Assembly: GCA_023053575.1 (NCBI GenBank)
Contig: JAKZAP010000124.1
Span: 58,141-122,140, forward strand
Direction: 5' to 3'
DNA: 64,000 bases
From: Branchinecta lynchi
Lineage: Eukaryota; Arthropoda; Branchiopoda; Anostraca; Branchinectidae
Part shown: piece by piece, positions 1 through 13,542 of the stretch
How the letters are laid out: every line of letters begins with the position of its first letter
Position numbering within the stretch: the stretch's first letter is position 1
Position numbers and translations under genes: made by a program
The notes under the pieces: generated by a model
Databases searched by the model: none
What the model was told of the DNA's origin: nothing
What the model saw: only the letters and a program-made list of their open reading frames with translations

Positions 1-3000
1 TTGTGGGGAAACAAACCTTTCTGGAAAACCAACCTAGTGGCAAAACAAACCTTGTGGGAAAACAAACCCTGCGGGAAAACCAACCTTGTGGGAAAACCAA
101 CCTTGTGGGGAAACAAACCTTTCGGAAAAACCAACCTTGTGGGAAAACAAACCTTGCGGGAAAACTAACCTTGTGGGAAAACAAACCCTGCGGGAAAACC
201 AACCTTGTGGGAAAACCAACCTTGTGGGGAAACAAACCTTTCGGGAAAACCAAACTTGTGGGAAAACAAACATTGTGTTAAATCAGACCTTGTGGGAAAA
301 CTAACCTTGCGGGAAAACCAACCTTGCGGGAAAACCAACCTTGGGGGAAAACAAACCTTGTGGGTAAACAAACCTTGTGGGAAAACAAACCTTGTGGGAA
401 AACCAACCTAGTGGGAAAACAAACCTTGTGAGAAAACAAACCTTGTGGTAAAACCAACCTTATGGGGAAACAAACCCTGCGGGAAAACCAACCTTGTGGG
501 AAAACCAACCTTGCGGGAAAGCGAACCTTTTGGGAAAACCAACACAGTGGGAAAACAAACCTTGTGAGAAAACGATCCTTGTGGGAAAACAAACCTTGTG
601 GGGAAACAAACCTTGTGGGGAAACAAACCTTGTGGGAAAACTAACCTTGCGGGAAAACTAACCTTGTGGGAAAACAAACCCTGCGGGAAAACCAACTTTG
701 GGGGAAAACAAAGCTTGTGGGAAAACAAACCTTGTGGGAAAACCAACCTAGTGGAAAAAACAACCTAGTGGGAAAACAAACCTTGTGAGAAAACAAACCT
801 TGTGGGAAAACCAACCTCATGGTGAAAGCAACCCTGCGGGAAAACCAACCTTGTGGGAAAACCAACCTTGTGGGAAAACCAACCTTGTGGGAAAGCGAAC
901 CTTTTGGGAAAACCAACACAGTGGGAAAACAAACCTTGTGGGAAAACAAACCTTGTGGGGAAACAAACCTTGCGGGAAAACTAACCTTGTGGGAAAACAA
1001 ACCCTGCGGGAAAACCAACCTTGTGGGAAAACCAACCTTGTGGGGAAACAAACCTTTCGGGAAAACCAACCTTGTGGAAAAACAAACCTTGCGGGAAAAC
1101 TAACCTTGAGGGAAAACAAACCCTGCGGGAAAACAAACCTTGTGGGAAAACCAACCTTGTGGGGAAACAAACCTTTCGGGAAAACCAACCTTGTGGGAAA
1201 ACAAACATTGTGTTAAATCAGACCTTGTGGGAAAACTAACCTTGCGGGAAAACCAACCTTGTGGGAAAACCAACCTTATGGGAAAACCAACCTTGCGGGA
1301 AAACCAACCTTGGGGGAAAACAAACCTTGTGGGTAAACAAACCTTGTGGGAAAACAAACCTTGTGGGAAAACCAACCTAGTGGGAAAACAAACCTTGTGA
1401 GAAAACAAACCTTTTGGGAAAACCAACCTTATGGGGAAACAAACCCTGCGGGAAAACCAACCTTGTGGGAAAACCAACCTTGTGGGAAAACCAACCTTGC
1501 GGGAAAGCGAACCTTTTGGGAAAACCAACACAGTGGGAAAACAAACCTTGTGAGAAAACAATCCTTGTGGGAAAACAAACCTTGTGGGGAAACAAACCTT
1601 GTGGGAAAACTAACCTTGTGGGAAAACAAACCCTGCGGGAAAACAAACCTTGTGGGAAAACCAACCTTGTGGGGAAACAAACCTTTCTGGAAAACCAACC
1701 TAGTGGCAAAACAAACCTTGTGGGAAAACAAACCTTGTGGGAAAACAAACCTTGTGGGAAAACAAACCTTGTGAGAAAACAAACCTTGTGGGGAAACCAA
1801 CCTAGTGGGAAAACAAACCTTGTGAGAAAACAAACCTTGTGGGAAAACCAACCTTGCGGGAAAGCGAACCTTGCGGGAAAGCGAACCTCTTGGGAAAACC
1901 AACACAGTGGGAAAACAAAACTTGTGAGAAAACAATCCTTGTGGGAAAACAAACCTTGTGGGGAAACAAACCTTGTGGGGAAACAAACCTTGTGGGAAAA
2001 CTAACCTTGTGGGAAAACAAACCTTGCGGGAAAACTAACCTTGTGGGAAAACAAACCCTGCGGGAAAACCAGCCTTGTGGGAAAACCAACCTTGTGGGGA
2101 AACAAACCTTTCGGGAAAACCAACCTTGTGGGAAAACAAACCTTGTGAGAAAACAAACATTGTGGGGAAACAAACCTTGTGGGGAAACAAACCTTGTGGG
2201 AAAACTAACCTTGTGGGAAAACAAACCTTGCGGGAAAACTAACCTTGTGGGAAAACAAACCCTGCGGGAAAACCAACCTTATGGGGAAAGCAGCCCTACG
2301 GGAAAACCAACCTTGTGGGAAAACCAACCTTGTGGGAGAACCAACCTTTTGGGAAAGCGAACCTTTTGGGAAAACCAACACAGTGGGAAAACAAACCTTG
2401 TGGGAAAACAAACCTTGTGGGGAAACAAACCTTGCGGGAAAACTAACCTTGTGGGAAAACAAACCCTGCGGGAAAACCAACCTTGTGGGAAAACCAACCT
2501 TGTGGGGAAACAAACCTTTCGGGAAAACCAACCTTGTGGGAAAACAAACCTTGTGGGAAAACAAACCTTGTGGGGAAACAAACCTTGTGGGAAAATCAAC
2601 CTTGCGGGAAAGCGAACCTTTTGGGAAAACCAACACAGTGGGAAAACAAACCTTGTGGGTAAACCAACCTTGCGGGAAAACAAACCTTGGGGGAAAACAA
2701 AGCTTGTGGGAAAACAAACCTTGTGGGAAAACCAACCTAGTGGGAAAAACAACCTTGGGGGAAAACAAAGCTTGTGGGAAAACAAACCTTGTGGGAAAAC
2801 CAACCTAGTGGGAAAAACAACCTAGTGGGAAAACAAACCTTGTGAGAAAACAAACCTTGTGGGAAAACCAACCTTATGGGGAAAGCAACCCTGCGGGAAA
2901 ACCAACCTTGTGGGAAAACCAACCTTGTGGGGAAACAAACCTAGTGGGAAAACAAACCTTGTGAGAAAACAAACCTTGTGGGAAAACCAACCTTGCGGGA

Positions 3001-6000
3001 AAGCGAACCTTGCGGGAAAGCGAACCTCTTGGGAAAACCAACACAGTGGGAAAACAAACCTTGTGAGAAAACAATCCTTGTGGGAAAACAAACCTTGTGG
3101 GGAAACAAACCTTGTGGGGAAACAAACCTTGTGGGAAAACAAACCTTGTGAGCAAACAAACCTTGTGGGGAAACAAACCTAGTGGGAAAACAAACCTTGT
3201 GAGAAAACAAACCTTGTGGGAAAACCAACCTTGCGGGAAAGCGAACCTTGCGGGAAAGCGAACCTCTTGGGAAAACCAACACAGTGGGAAAACAAACCTT
3301 GTGAGAAAACAATCCTTGTGGGAAAACAAACCTTGTGGGGAAACAAACCTTGTGGGAAAACCAACCTTGCGGGAAAGCGAACCTTTTGGGAAAACCAACA
3401 CAGTGGGAAAACAAACCTTGAGGGAAAACCAACCTTGCTGGAAAACCAACCTTGGGGGAAAACAAAGCTTGTGGGAAAACAAACCTTGTGGGAAAACCAA
3501 CCTTGCGGGAAAACCAACCTTGTGGGAAAACAAACCTTGTGGAAAAACAAACCTTGTGGGAAAACAAACCTTGTGGGAAAACAGACCTTGTGGGGAAACA
3601 AACCTTGTGGGAAAACCAACCTTGTGGGGAAACAAACCTTTCTGGAAAACCAACCTTGTGGCAAAACAAACCTTGTGGGAAAACAAACCTTGTGGGAAAA
3701 CATACCTTGTGGGAAAACAAACCTTGTGAGAAAACAAACCTTGTGGGGAAACAAACCTAGTGGAAAACAAACCTTGTGAGAAAACAAACCTTGTGGGAAA
3801 ACCAACCTTGCGGGAAAGCGAACCTCTTGGGAAAACCAACACAGTGGGAAAACAAACCTTGTGAGAAAACAATCCTTGTGGGAAAACAAACCTTGTGGGG
3901 AAGCAAACCTTGTGGGGAAACAAACCTTGTGGGAAAACAAACCTTGTGAGAAAACAAACCTTGCGGGGAAACAAACCTAGTGGGAAAACAAACCTTGTGA
4001 GAAAACAAACCTTGTGGGAAAACCAACCTTTCGGGAAAACCAACCTTGTGGGAAAACAAACCTTGTGGGAAAACAAACCTTATGGGAAAACAACCCTTGT
4101 GGGAAAACAAATCTTATGGGAAAACAAACCTTGTGGGGAAACAAACACAGTGGGAAAACAAACCTTGTGGGAAAACCAACCTTGCCGGAAAACCAACCTT
4201 GGGGGAAAACAAAGCTTGTGGGAACACAAACCTTGTGGGAAAACCAACCTAGTGGGAAAAACAACCTAGTTGGAAAACAAACCTTTTGAGAAAACAAACC
4301 TTGTGGGAAAACCAACCTTGCGGGAAAGCGAACCTCTTGGGAAAACCAACACAGTGGGAAAACAAACCTTGTGAGAAAACAATCCTTGTGGGAAAACAAA
4401 CCTTGTGGGGAAGCAAACCTTGTGGGGAAACAAACCTTGTGGGAAAACAAACCTTGTGAGCAAACAAACCTTGTGGGGAAACAAACCTAGTGGGAAAACA
4501 AACCTTGTGAGAAAACAAACCTTGTGGGAAAACCAACCTTGCGGGAAAGCGAACCTTGCGGGAAAGCGAACCTCTTGGGAAAACCAACACAGTGGGAAAA
4601 AAAACCTTGTGAGAAAACAATCCTTGTGGGAAAACAAACCTTGTGGGGAAACAAACCTAGTGGGAAAACAAACCTTGTGAGAAAACAAACCTTGTGGGAA
4701 AACCAACCTTGCGGGAAAGCGAACCTTGCGGGAAAGCGAACCTCTTGGGAAAACCAACACAGTGGGAAAACAAAACTTGTGAGAAAACAATCCTTGTGGG
4801 AAAACAAACCTTGTGGGGAAACAAACCTTGTGGGGAAACAAACCTTGTGGGAAAACCAACCTTGCGGGAAAGCGAACCTTGCGGGAAAGCGAACCTCTTG
4901 GGAAAACCAACACAGTGGGAAAACAAACCTTGTGAGAAAACAATCCTTGTGGGAAAACAAACCTTGTGGGAAAACAAACCTTGTGGGAAAACCAACCTAG
5001 TGGGAAAAACAACCTAGTGGGAAAACAAACCTTGTGAGAAAACAAACCTTGTGGGAAAACCAACCTTATGGGGAAAGCAACCCTGCGGGAAAACCAACCT
5101 TGTGGGAAAACCAACCTTGTGGGGAAACAAACCTAGTGGGAAAACAAACCTTGTGAGAAAACAAACCTTGTGGGAAAACCAACCTTGCGGGAAAGCGAAC
5201 CTTGCGGGAAAGCGAACCTCTTGGGAAAACCAACACAGTGGGAAAACAAACCTTGTGAGAAAACAATCCTTGTGGGAAAACAAACCTTGTGGGGAAACAA
5301 ACCTTGTGGGGAAACAAACCTTGTGGGAAAACAAACCTTGTGAGCAAACAAACCTTGTGGGGAAACAAACCTAGTGGGAAAACAAACCTTGTGAGAAAAC
5401 AAACCTTGTGGGAAAACCAACCTTGCGGGAAAGCGAACCTTGCGGGAAAGCGAACCTCTTGGGAAAACCAACACAGTGGGAAAACAAACCTTGTGAGAAA
5501 ACAATCCTTGTGGGAAAACAAACCTTGTGGGGAAACAAACCTTGTGGGAAAACCAACCTTGCGGGAAAGCGAACCTTTTGGGAAAACCAACACAGTGGGA
5601 AAACAAACCTTGAGGGAAAACCAACCTTGCTGGAAAACCAACCTTGGGGGAAAACAAAGCTTGTGGGAAAACAAACCTTGTGGGAAAACCAACCTTGCGG
5701 GAAAACCAACCTTGTGGGAAAACAAACCTTGTGGAAAAACAAACCTTGTGGGAAAACAAACCTTGTGGGAAAACAGACCTTGTGGGGAAACAAACCTTGT
5801 GGGAAAACCAACCTTGTGGGGAAACAAACCTTTCTGGAAAACCAACCTTGTGGCAAAACAAACCTTGTGGGAAAACAAACCTTGTGGGAAAACATACCTT
5901 GTGGGAAAACAAACCTTGTGAGAAAACAAACCTTGTGGGGAAACAAACCTAGTGGAAAACAAACCTTGTGAGAAAACAAACCTTGTGGGAAAACCAACCT

Positions 6001-9000
6001 TGCGGGAAAGCGAACCTCTTGGGAAAACCAACACAGTGGGAAAACAAACCTTGTGAGAAAACAATCCTTGTGGGAAAACAAACCTTGTGGGGAAGCAAAC
6101 CTTGTGGGGAAACAAACCTTGTGGGAAAACAAACCTTGTGAGAAAACAAACCTTGTGGGGAAACAAACCTAGTGGGAAAACAAACCTTGTGAGAAAACAA
6201 ACCTTGTGGGAAAACCAACCTTTCGGGAAAACCAACCTTGTGGGAAAACAAACCTTGTGGGAAAACAAACCTTATGGGAAAACAACCCTTGTGGGAAAAC
6301 AAATCTTATGGGAAAACAAACCTTGTGGGGAAACAAACACAGTGGGAAAACAAACCTTGTGGGAAAACCAACCTTGCCGGAAAACCAACCTTGGGGGAAA
6401 ACAAAGCTTGTGGGAACACAAACCTTGTGGGAAAACCAACCTAGTGGGAAAAACAACCTAGTTGGAAAACAAACCTTTTGAGAAAACAAACCTTGTGGGA
6501 AAACCAACCTTGCGGGAAAGCGAACCTCTTGGGAAAACCAACACAGTGGGAAAACAAACCTTGTGAGAAAACAATCCTTGTGGGAAAACAAACCTTGTGG
6601 GGAAGCAAACCTTGTGGGGAAACAAACCTTGTGGGAAAACAAACCTTGTGAGCAAACAAACCTTGTGGGGAAACAAACCTAGTGGGAAAACAAACCTTGT
6701 GAGAAAACAAACCTTGTGGGAAAACCAACCTTGCGGGAAAGCGAACCTTGCGGGAAAGCGAACCTCTTGGGAAAACCAACACAGTGGGAAAAAAAACCTT
6801 GTGAGAAAACAATCCTTGTGGGAAAACAAACCTTGTGGGGAAACAAACCTAGTGGGAAAACAAACCTTGTGAGAAAACAAACCTTGTGGGAAAACCAACC
6901 TTGCGGGAAAGCGAACCTTGCGGGAAAGCGAACCTCTTGGGAAAACCAACACAGTGGGAAAACAAAACTTGTGAGAAAACAATCCTTGTGGGAAAACAAA
7001 CCTTGTGGGGAAACAAACCTTGTGGGGAAACAAACCTTGTGGGAAAACTAAACTTGTGGGAAAACAAACCTTGCGGGAAAACTAACCTTGTGGGAAAACA
7101 AACCCTGCGGGAAAACCAGCCTTGTGGGAAAACCAACCTTGTGGGGAAACAAACCTTTCGGGAAAACCAACCTTGTGGGAAAACAAACCTTGTGAGAAAA
7201 CAAACATTGTGGGGAAACAAACCTTGTGGGGAAACAAACCTTGTGGGAAAACTAACCTTGTGGGAAAACAAACCTTGAGGGAAAACAAACCTTGTGGGGA
7301 AACAAACCTTGTGGGGAAACAAACCTTGTGGGAAAACAAACCTTGTGAGCAAACAAACCTTGTGGGGAAACAAACCTAGTGGGAAAACAAACCTTGTGAG
7401 AAAACAAACCTTGTGGGAAAACCAACCTTGCGGGAAAGCGAACCTTGCGGGAAAGCGAACCTCTTGGGAAAACCAACACAGTGGGAAAACAAACCTTGTG
7501 AGAAAACAATCCTTGTGGGAAAACAAACCTTGTGGGGAAACAAACCTTGTGGGAAAACCAACCTTGCGGGAAAGCGAACCTTTTGGGAAAACCAACACAG
7601 TGGGAAAACAAACCTTGAGGGAAAACCAACCTTGCTGGAAAACCAACCTTGGGGGAAAACAAAGCTTGTGGGAAAACAAACCTTGTGGGAAAACCAACCT
7701 TGCGGGAAAACCAACCTTGTGGGAAAACAAACCTTGTGGAAAAACAAACCTTGTGGGAAAACAAACCTTGTGGGAAAACAGACCTTGTGGGGAAACAAAC
7801 CTTGTGGGAAAACCAACCTTGTGGGGAAACAAACCTTTCTGGAAAACCAACCTTGTGGCAAAACAAACCTTGTGGGAAAACAAACCTTGTGGGAAAACAT
7901 ACCTTGTGGGAAAACAAACCTTGTGAGAAAACAAACCTTGTGGGGAAACAAACCTAGTGGAAAACAAACCTTGTGAGAAAACAAACCTTGTGGGAAAACC
8001 AACCTTGCGGGAAAGCGAACCTCTTGGGAAAACCAACACAGTGGGAAAACAAACCTTGTGAGAAAACAATCCTTGTGGGAAAACAAACCTTGTGGGGAAG
8101 CAAACCTTGTGGGGAAACAAACCTTGTGGGAAAACAAACCTTGTGAGAAAACAAACCTTGTGGGGAAACAAACCTAGTGGGAAAACAAACCTAGTGAGAA
8201 AACAAACCTTGTGGGAAAACCAACCTTTCGGGAAAACCAACCTTGTGGGAAAACAAACCTTGTGGGAAAACAAACCTTATGGGAAAACCAACCTTGTGGG
8301 AAAACAAACCTTGTGGGAAAACAAACCTTATGGGAAAACAACCCTTGTGGGAAAACAAATCTTATGGGAAAACAAACCTTGTGGGGAAACAAACACAGTG
8401 GGAAAACAAACCTTGTGGGAAAACCAACCTTGCCGGAAAACCAACCTTGGGGGAAAACAAAGCTTGTGGGAACACAAACCTTGTGGGAAAACCAACCTAG
8501 TGGGAAAAACAACCTAGTTGGAAAACAAACCTTTTGAGAAAACAAACCTTGTGGGAAAACCAACCTTGCGGGAAAGCGAACCTCTTGGGAAAACCAACAC
8601 AGTGGGAAAACAAACCTTGTGAGAAAACAATCCTTGTGGGAAAACAAACCTTGTGGGGAAGCAAACCTTGTGGGGAAACAAACCTTGTGGGAAAACAAAC
8701 CTTGTGAGCAAACAAACCTTGTGGGGAAACAAACCTAGTGGGAAAACAAACCTTGTGAGAAAACAAACCTTGTGGGAAAACCAACCTTGCGGGAAAGCGA
8801 ACCTTGCGGGAAAGCGAACCTCTTGGGAAAACCAACACAGTGGGAAAAAAAACCTTGTGAGAAAACAATCCTTGTGGGAAAACAAACCTTGTGGGGAAAC
8901 AAACCTAGTGGGAAAACAAACCTTGTGAGAAAACAAACCTTGTGGGAAAACCAACCTTGCGGGAAAGCGAACCTTGCGGGAAAGCGAACCTCTTGGGAAA

Positions 9001-12000
9001 ACCAACACAGTGGGAAAACAAAACTTGTGAGAAAACAATCCTTGTGGGAAAACAAACCTTGTGGGGAAACAAACCTTGTGGGGAAACAAACCTTGTGGGA
9101 AAACTAAACTTGTGGGAAAACAAACCTTGCGGGAAAACTAACCTTGTGGGAAAAAAAACCCTGCGGGAAAACCAGCCTTGTGGGAAAACCAACCTTGTGG
9201 GGAAACAAACCTTTCGGGAAAACCATCCTTGTGGGAAAACAAACCTTGTGAGAAAACAAACATTGTGGGGAAACAAACCTTGTGGGGAAACAAACCTTGT
9301 GGGAAAACTAACCTTGTGGGAAAACAAACCTTGAGGGAAAACAAACCTTGTGGGGAAACAAACCTTGTGGGGAAACAAACCTTGTGGGAAAATAAACCTT
9401 GTGAGCAAACAAACCTTGTGGGGAAACAAACCTAGTGGGAAAACAAACCTTGTGAGAAAACAAACCTTGTGGGAAAACCAACCTTGCGGGAAAGCGAACC
9501 TTGCGGGAAAGCGAACCTCTTGGGAAAACCAACACAGTGGGAAAACAAACCTTGTGAGAAAACAATCCTTGTGGGAAAACAAACCTTGTGGGGAAACAAA
9601 CCTTGTGGGAAAACCAACCTTGCGGGAAAGCGAACCTTTTGGGAAAACCAACACAGTGGGAAAACAAACCTTGAGGGAAAACCAACCTTGCTGGAAAACC
9701 AACCTTGGGGGAAAACAAAGCTTGTGGGAAAACAAACCTTGTGGGAAAACCAACCTTGCGGGAAAACCAACCTTGTGGGAAAACAAACCTTGTGGAAAAA
9801 CAAACCTTGTGGGAAAAGAAACCTTGTGGGAAAACAGACCTTGTGGGGAAACAAACCTTGTGGGAAAACCAACCTTGTGGGGAAACAAACCTTTCTGGAA
9901 AACCAACCTTGTGGCAAAACAAACCTTGTGGGAAAACAAACCTTGTGGGAAAACATACCTTGTGGGAAAACAAACCTTGTGAGAAAACAAACCTTGTGGG
10001 GAAACAAACCTAGTGGAAAACAAACCTTGTGAGAAAACAAACCTTGTGGGAAAACCAACCTTGCGGGAAAGCGAACCTCTTGGGAAAACCAACACAGTGG
10101 GAAAACAAACCTTGTGAGAAAACAATCCTTGTGGGAAAACAAACCTTGTGGGGAAGCAAACCTTGTGGGGAAACAAACCTTGTGGGAAAACAAACCTTGT
10201 GAGAAAACAAACCTTGTGGGGAAACAAACCTAGTGGGAAAACAAACCTTGTGAGAAAACAAACCTTGTGGGAAAACCAACCTTTCGGGAAAACCAACCTT
10301 GTGGGAAAACAAACCTTGTGGGAAAACAAACCTTATGGGAAAACAAACCTTGTGGGAAAACAAATCTTATGGGAAAACAAACCTTGTGGGGAAACAAACA
10401 CAGTGGGAAAACAAACCTTGTGGGAAAACCAACCTTGCCGGAAAACCAACCTTGGGGGAAAACAAAGCTTGTGGGAAAACAAACCTTGTGGGAAAACCAA
10501 CCTAGTGGGAAAAACAACCTAGTTGGAAAACAAACCTTTTGAAAAAAACAAACCCTGCGGGAAAACCAACCTTGTGGGAAAACCAACCGTGTGGGAAAGC
10601 GAACCTTTTGGGAAAACCAACACAGTGGACAAAAAAAACCTTGTGGGAAAACCAACCTTGCGGGAAAACCAACCTTGGGGGAAAACAAACCTTGTGGGAA
10701 AACAAACCTTTTGGGGAAACAAACCTAGTGGGAAAACAAACCTTGTGAGAAAAAAATCCTTGAGGGAAAACAAACCTTGTGGGAAAACAAACCTTGTGGG
10801 AAAACAAACCTTGTGGGAAAACAAACCTTATGGGGAAAGCAACCCTGCGGGAAAACCAACCTTGTGGGAAAACCAACCTTGTGGGAAAGCGAACCTTTTG
10901 GGAAAACCAACACAGTGGGAACACAAACCTTGTGGGAAAACCAACCTTGCGGGAAAACCAACCTTGTGGGAAAATAAACCTTTCGGGAAAACAAACCTTG
11001 TGGGAAAACAAACCTTGTGGGAAAACAAACCTTGTGGGAAAACAAACCTTATGGGGAAAGCAACCCTGCGGGAAAACCAACCTTGTGGGAAAACCAACCT
11101 TGTGGGAAAGCGAACCTTTTGGGAAAACCAACACAGTGGGAACACAAACCTTGTGGGAAAACCAACATTGCGGGAAAACCAACCTTGTGGGAAAATAAAC
11201 CTTGTGGGAAAACAAACCTTGTGGGAAAACAAACCTTGTGGGAAAACAAACCTTATGGGAAAACAAACCTTGTGGGGAAACAAACCTTGTGGGAAAACCA
11301 ACCTTGCGGGAAAGCGAACCTTTTGGGAAAACCAACACAGTGGGAAAACAAACCTTGTGGGAAAACCAACCTTGCGGGAAAACCAACCTTGGGGGAAAAC
11401 AAAGCTTGTGGGAAAACAAACCTTGTGGGAAAACCTACCTAGTGGGAAATAACAACCTAGTGGGAAAACAAACCTTGTGAGAAAACAAACCTTGTGGGAA
11501 AACCAACCTTATGGTGAAAGCAACCCTGCGGGAAAACCAACCTTGTGGGAAAACCAACCTTGTGGGAAAGCGAACCTTTTGGGAAAACCAACACAGTGGG
11601 AAAACAAACCTTGTGGGAAAACCAACCATGCAGGAAAACCAACCTTTGGGGAAAACAAACCTTGTGGGAAAACAAACCTTGTGGGGAAACAAACCTAGTG
11701 GGAAAACAAACCTTGTGAGAAAACAACCCTTGTGGGAAAACAAACCTTGTGGGGAAACAAACCTTGCGGGAAAACTAACCTTGTGGGAAAACAAACCCTG
11801 CGGGAAAACCAACCTTGTGGGAAAACCAACCTTGTGGGGAAACAAACCTTTCGGGGAAACTAATCTTGTGGGAAAACAAACCCTGCGGGAAAACGAACCT
11901 TGTGGGAAAACCAACCTTATGGGGAAACAAACCCTGCGGGAAAACCAACCATGCAGGAAAACCAACCTTTGGGGAAAACAAACCTTGTGGGAAAACAAAC

Positions 12001-13526
12001 CTTGTGGGGAAACAAACCTAGTGGGAAAACAAACCTTGTGAGAAAACAACCCTTGTGGGAAAACAAACCTTGTGGGGAAACAAACCTTGCGGGAAAACTA
12101 ACCTTGTGGGAAAACCAACCTTATGGGGAAACAAACCCTGCGGGAAAACCAACCTTGTGGGAAAACCAACCTTGCGGGAAAGCGAACCTTTTGGGAAAAC
12201 CAACACAGTGGGAAAACAAACCTTGTGAGAAAACAATCCTTGTGGGAAAACAAACCTTGTGGGGAAACAAACCTTGTGGGGAAACAAACCTTGTGGGAAA
12301 ACTAACCTTGTGGGAAAACAAACCTTGCGGGAAAACTAACCTTGTGGGAAAACAAACCCTGCGGGAAAACCAACCTTGTGGGAAAACCAACCTTGTGGGG
12401 AAACAAACCTTGTGGGAAAACCAACCTTATGGGGAAAGCAACCCTGCGGGAAAACCAACCTTGTGGGAAAACCAACCTTGTGGGAAAGCGAACCTTTTGG
12501 GAAAACCAACACAGTGGGAAAACAAACCTTGTGGGAAAACAAACCTTGTGGGGAAACAAACCTTGCGGGAAAACTAACCTTGTGGGAAAACAAACCCTGC
12601 GGGAAAACCAACCTTGGGGGAAAACAAAGCTTGTGGGAAAACAAACCTTGTGGGAAAACCAACCTAGTGGGAAAAACAACCTAGTGGGAAAACAAACCTT
12701 GTGAGAAAACAAACCTTGTGGGAAAACCAACCTTATAGGGAAAGCAACCCTGCGGGAAAACCAACCTTGTGCGAAAACCAACCTTGTGGGAAAACCAACC
12801 TTGTGGGAAAGCGAACCTTTTGGGAAAACCAACACAGTGGGAAAACAACCCTTGTGGGAAAACAAACCTTGTGGGAAAACAAACCCTGCGGGAAAACGAA
12901 CCTTGTGGGAAAACCAACCTTATGGGGAAACAAACCCTGCGGGAAAACCAACCTTGTGGGAAAACCAACCTTGCGGGAAAGCGAACCTTTTGGGAAAACC
13001 AACACAGTGGGAAAACAAACCTTGTGAGAAAACAATCCTTGTGGGAAAACAAACCTTGTGGGGAAACAAACCTTGTGGGGAAACAAACCTTGTGGGAAAA
13101 CTAACCTTGTGGGAAAACAAACCTTGCGGGAAAACTAACCTTGTGGGAAAACAAACCCTGCGGGAAAACCAACCTTGTGGGAAAACCAACCTTGTGGGGA
13201 AACAAACCTTGTGGGAAAACAAACCTTATGGGGAAAGCAACCCTGCGGGAAAACCAACCTTGTGGGAAAACCAACCGTGTGGGAAAGCGAACCTTTTGGG
13301 AAAACCAACACAGTGGGAACACAAACCTTGTGGGAAAACCAACCTTGTGGGAAAGCGAACCGCAGGGAAAACCAACCTTGTGGGAAAACCAACCTTGTGG
13401 GAAAGCGAACCTTTTGGGAAAACCAACACAGTGGGAAAACAAACCTTGTGGGAAAACAAACCTTGTGGGGAAACAAACCTTGCGGGAAAACTAACCTTGT
13501 GGGAAAACAAACCCTGCGGGAAAACC
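1..13526 (+). repeat. 17-bp satellite array, forward orientation (block F1)
   Basis: This is an uninterrupted tandem array of a 17-bp unit, consensus AACCTTGTGGGAAAACA on the + strand. Substitution variants recur in fixed orders: AACCCTGCGGGAAAACC, AACCTTGTGGGGAAACA, AACCTTTCGGGAAAACC, AACCTAGTGGGAAAACA, AACCTTGTGAGAAAACA, AACCTTGCGGGAAAGCG, AACCTTTTGGGAAAACC and AACACAGTGGGAAAACA. Length is strongly conserved; off-length units are rare, for example a 16-bp unit near 3757. The last three listed variants usually occur together as a 51-bp trio. All open frames here are by-products of the repeat: three units read N-L-V-G-K-Q-T-L-W-E-N-K-P-C-G-K-T on this strand in every frame, with stops only where a variant creates TAA (from ACTAACC) or TAG (from CCTAGTG). 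I see no gene in this block. Confidence 0.98.
2822..10523 (+). repeat. Four higher-order repeat copies of about 2.0-2.2 kb within F1
   Basis: The order of monomer variants repeats in four successive long copies. Landmarks at 2822, 3179, 3757 and 4405 recur at 5014, 5371, 5949 and 6597, a shift of 2192. They recur again near 7376, 7954 and 8653, shifts of 2005 to 2056, and at 9432, 10010 and 10709 or equivalents in the fourth copy, whose right end (after ~10,523) diverges. Copies 1 and 2 read identically over long stretches. The shifts equal 129, 118 and 121 units minus 1 bp, and each copy carries a 16-bp unit (CCTAGTGGAAAAC lacking one G) at 3757, 5949, 7954 and 10010, which explains the missing base. 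Some boundaries are approximate because the ends are themselves satellite. Confidence 0.85.
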
Positions 13527-13542
13527 ACTGTGTTGGTTTTCC
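13519..13542. other. Satellite orientation switch F1 to R1
   Basis: Forward units stop and reverse-complement units start at about 13,527. The junction has 8-bp inverted arms, GGAAAACC at 13519-13526 and GGTTTTCC at 13535-13542, separated by ACTGTGTT. The first reverse units are the mirror image of the AACACAGTGGG variant. The two C residues at 13525-13526 could belong to either side, so the break cannot be placed to the base. Confidence 0.9.

Noticed and set aside
1..13526. CRISPR-like direct repeats
   Set aside because: Units are head to tail with no unique spacers and no cas genes, and the LINE shows a eukaryotic setting.
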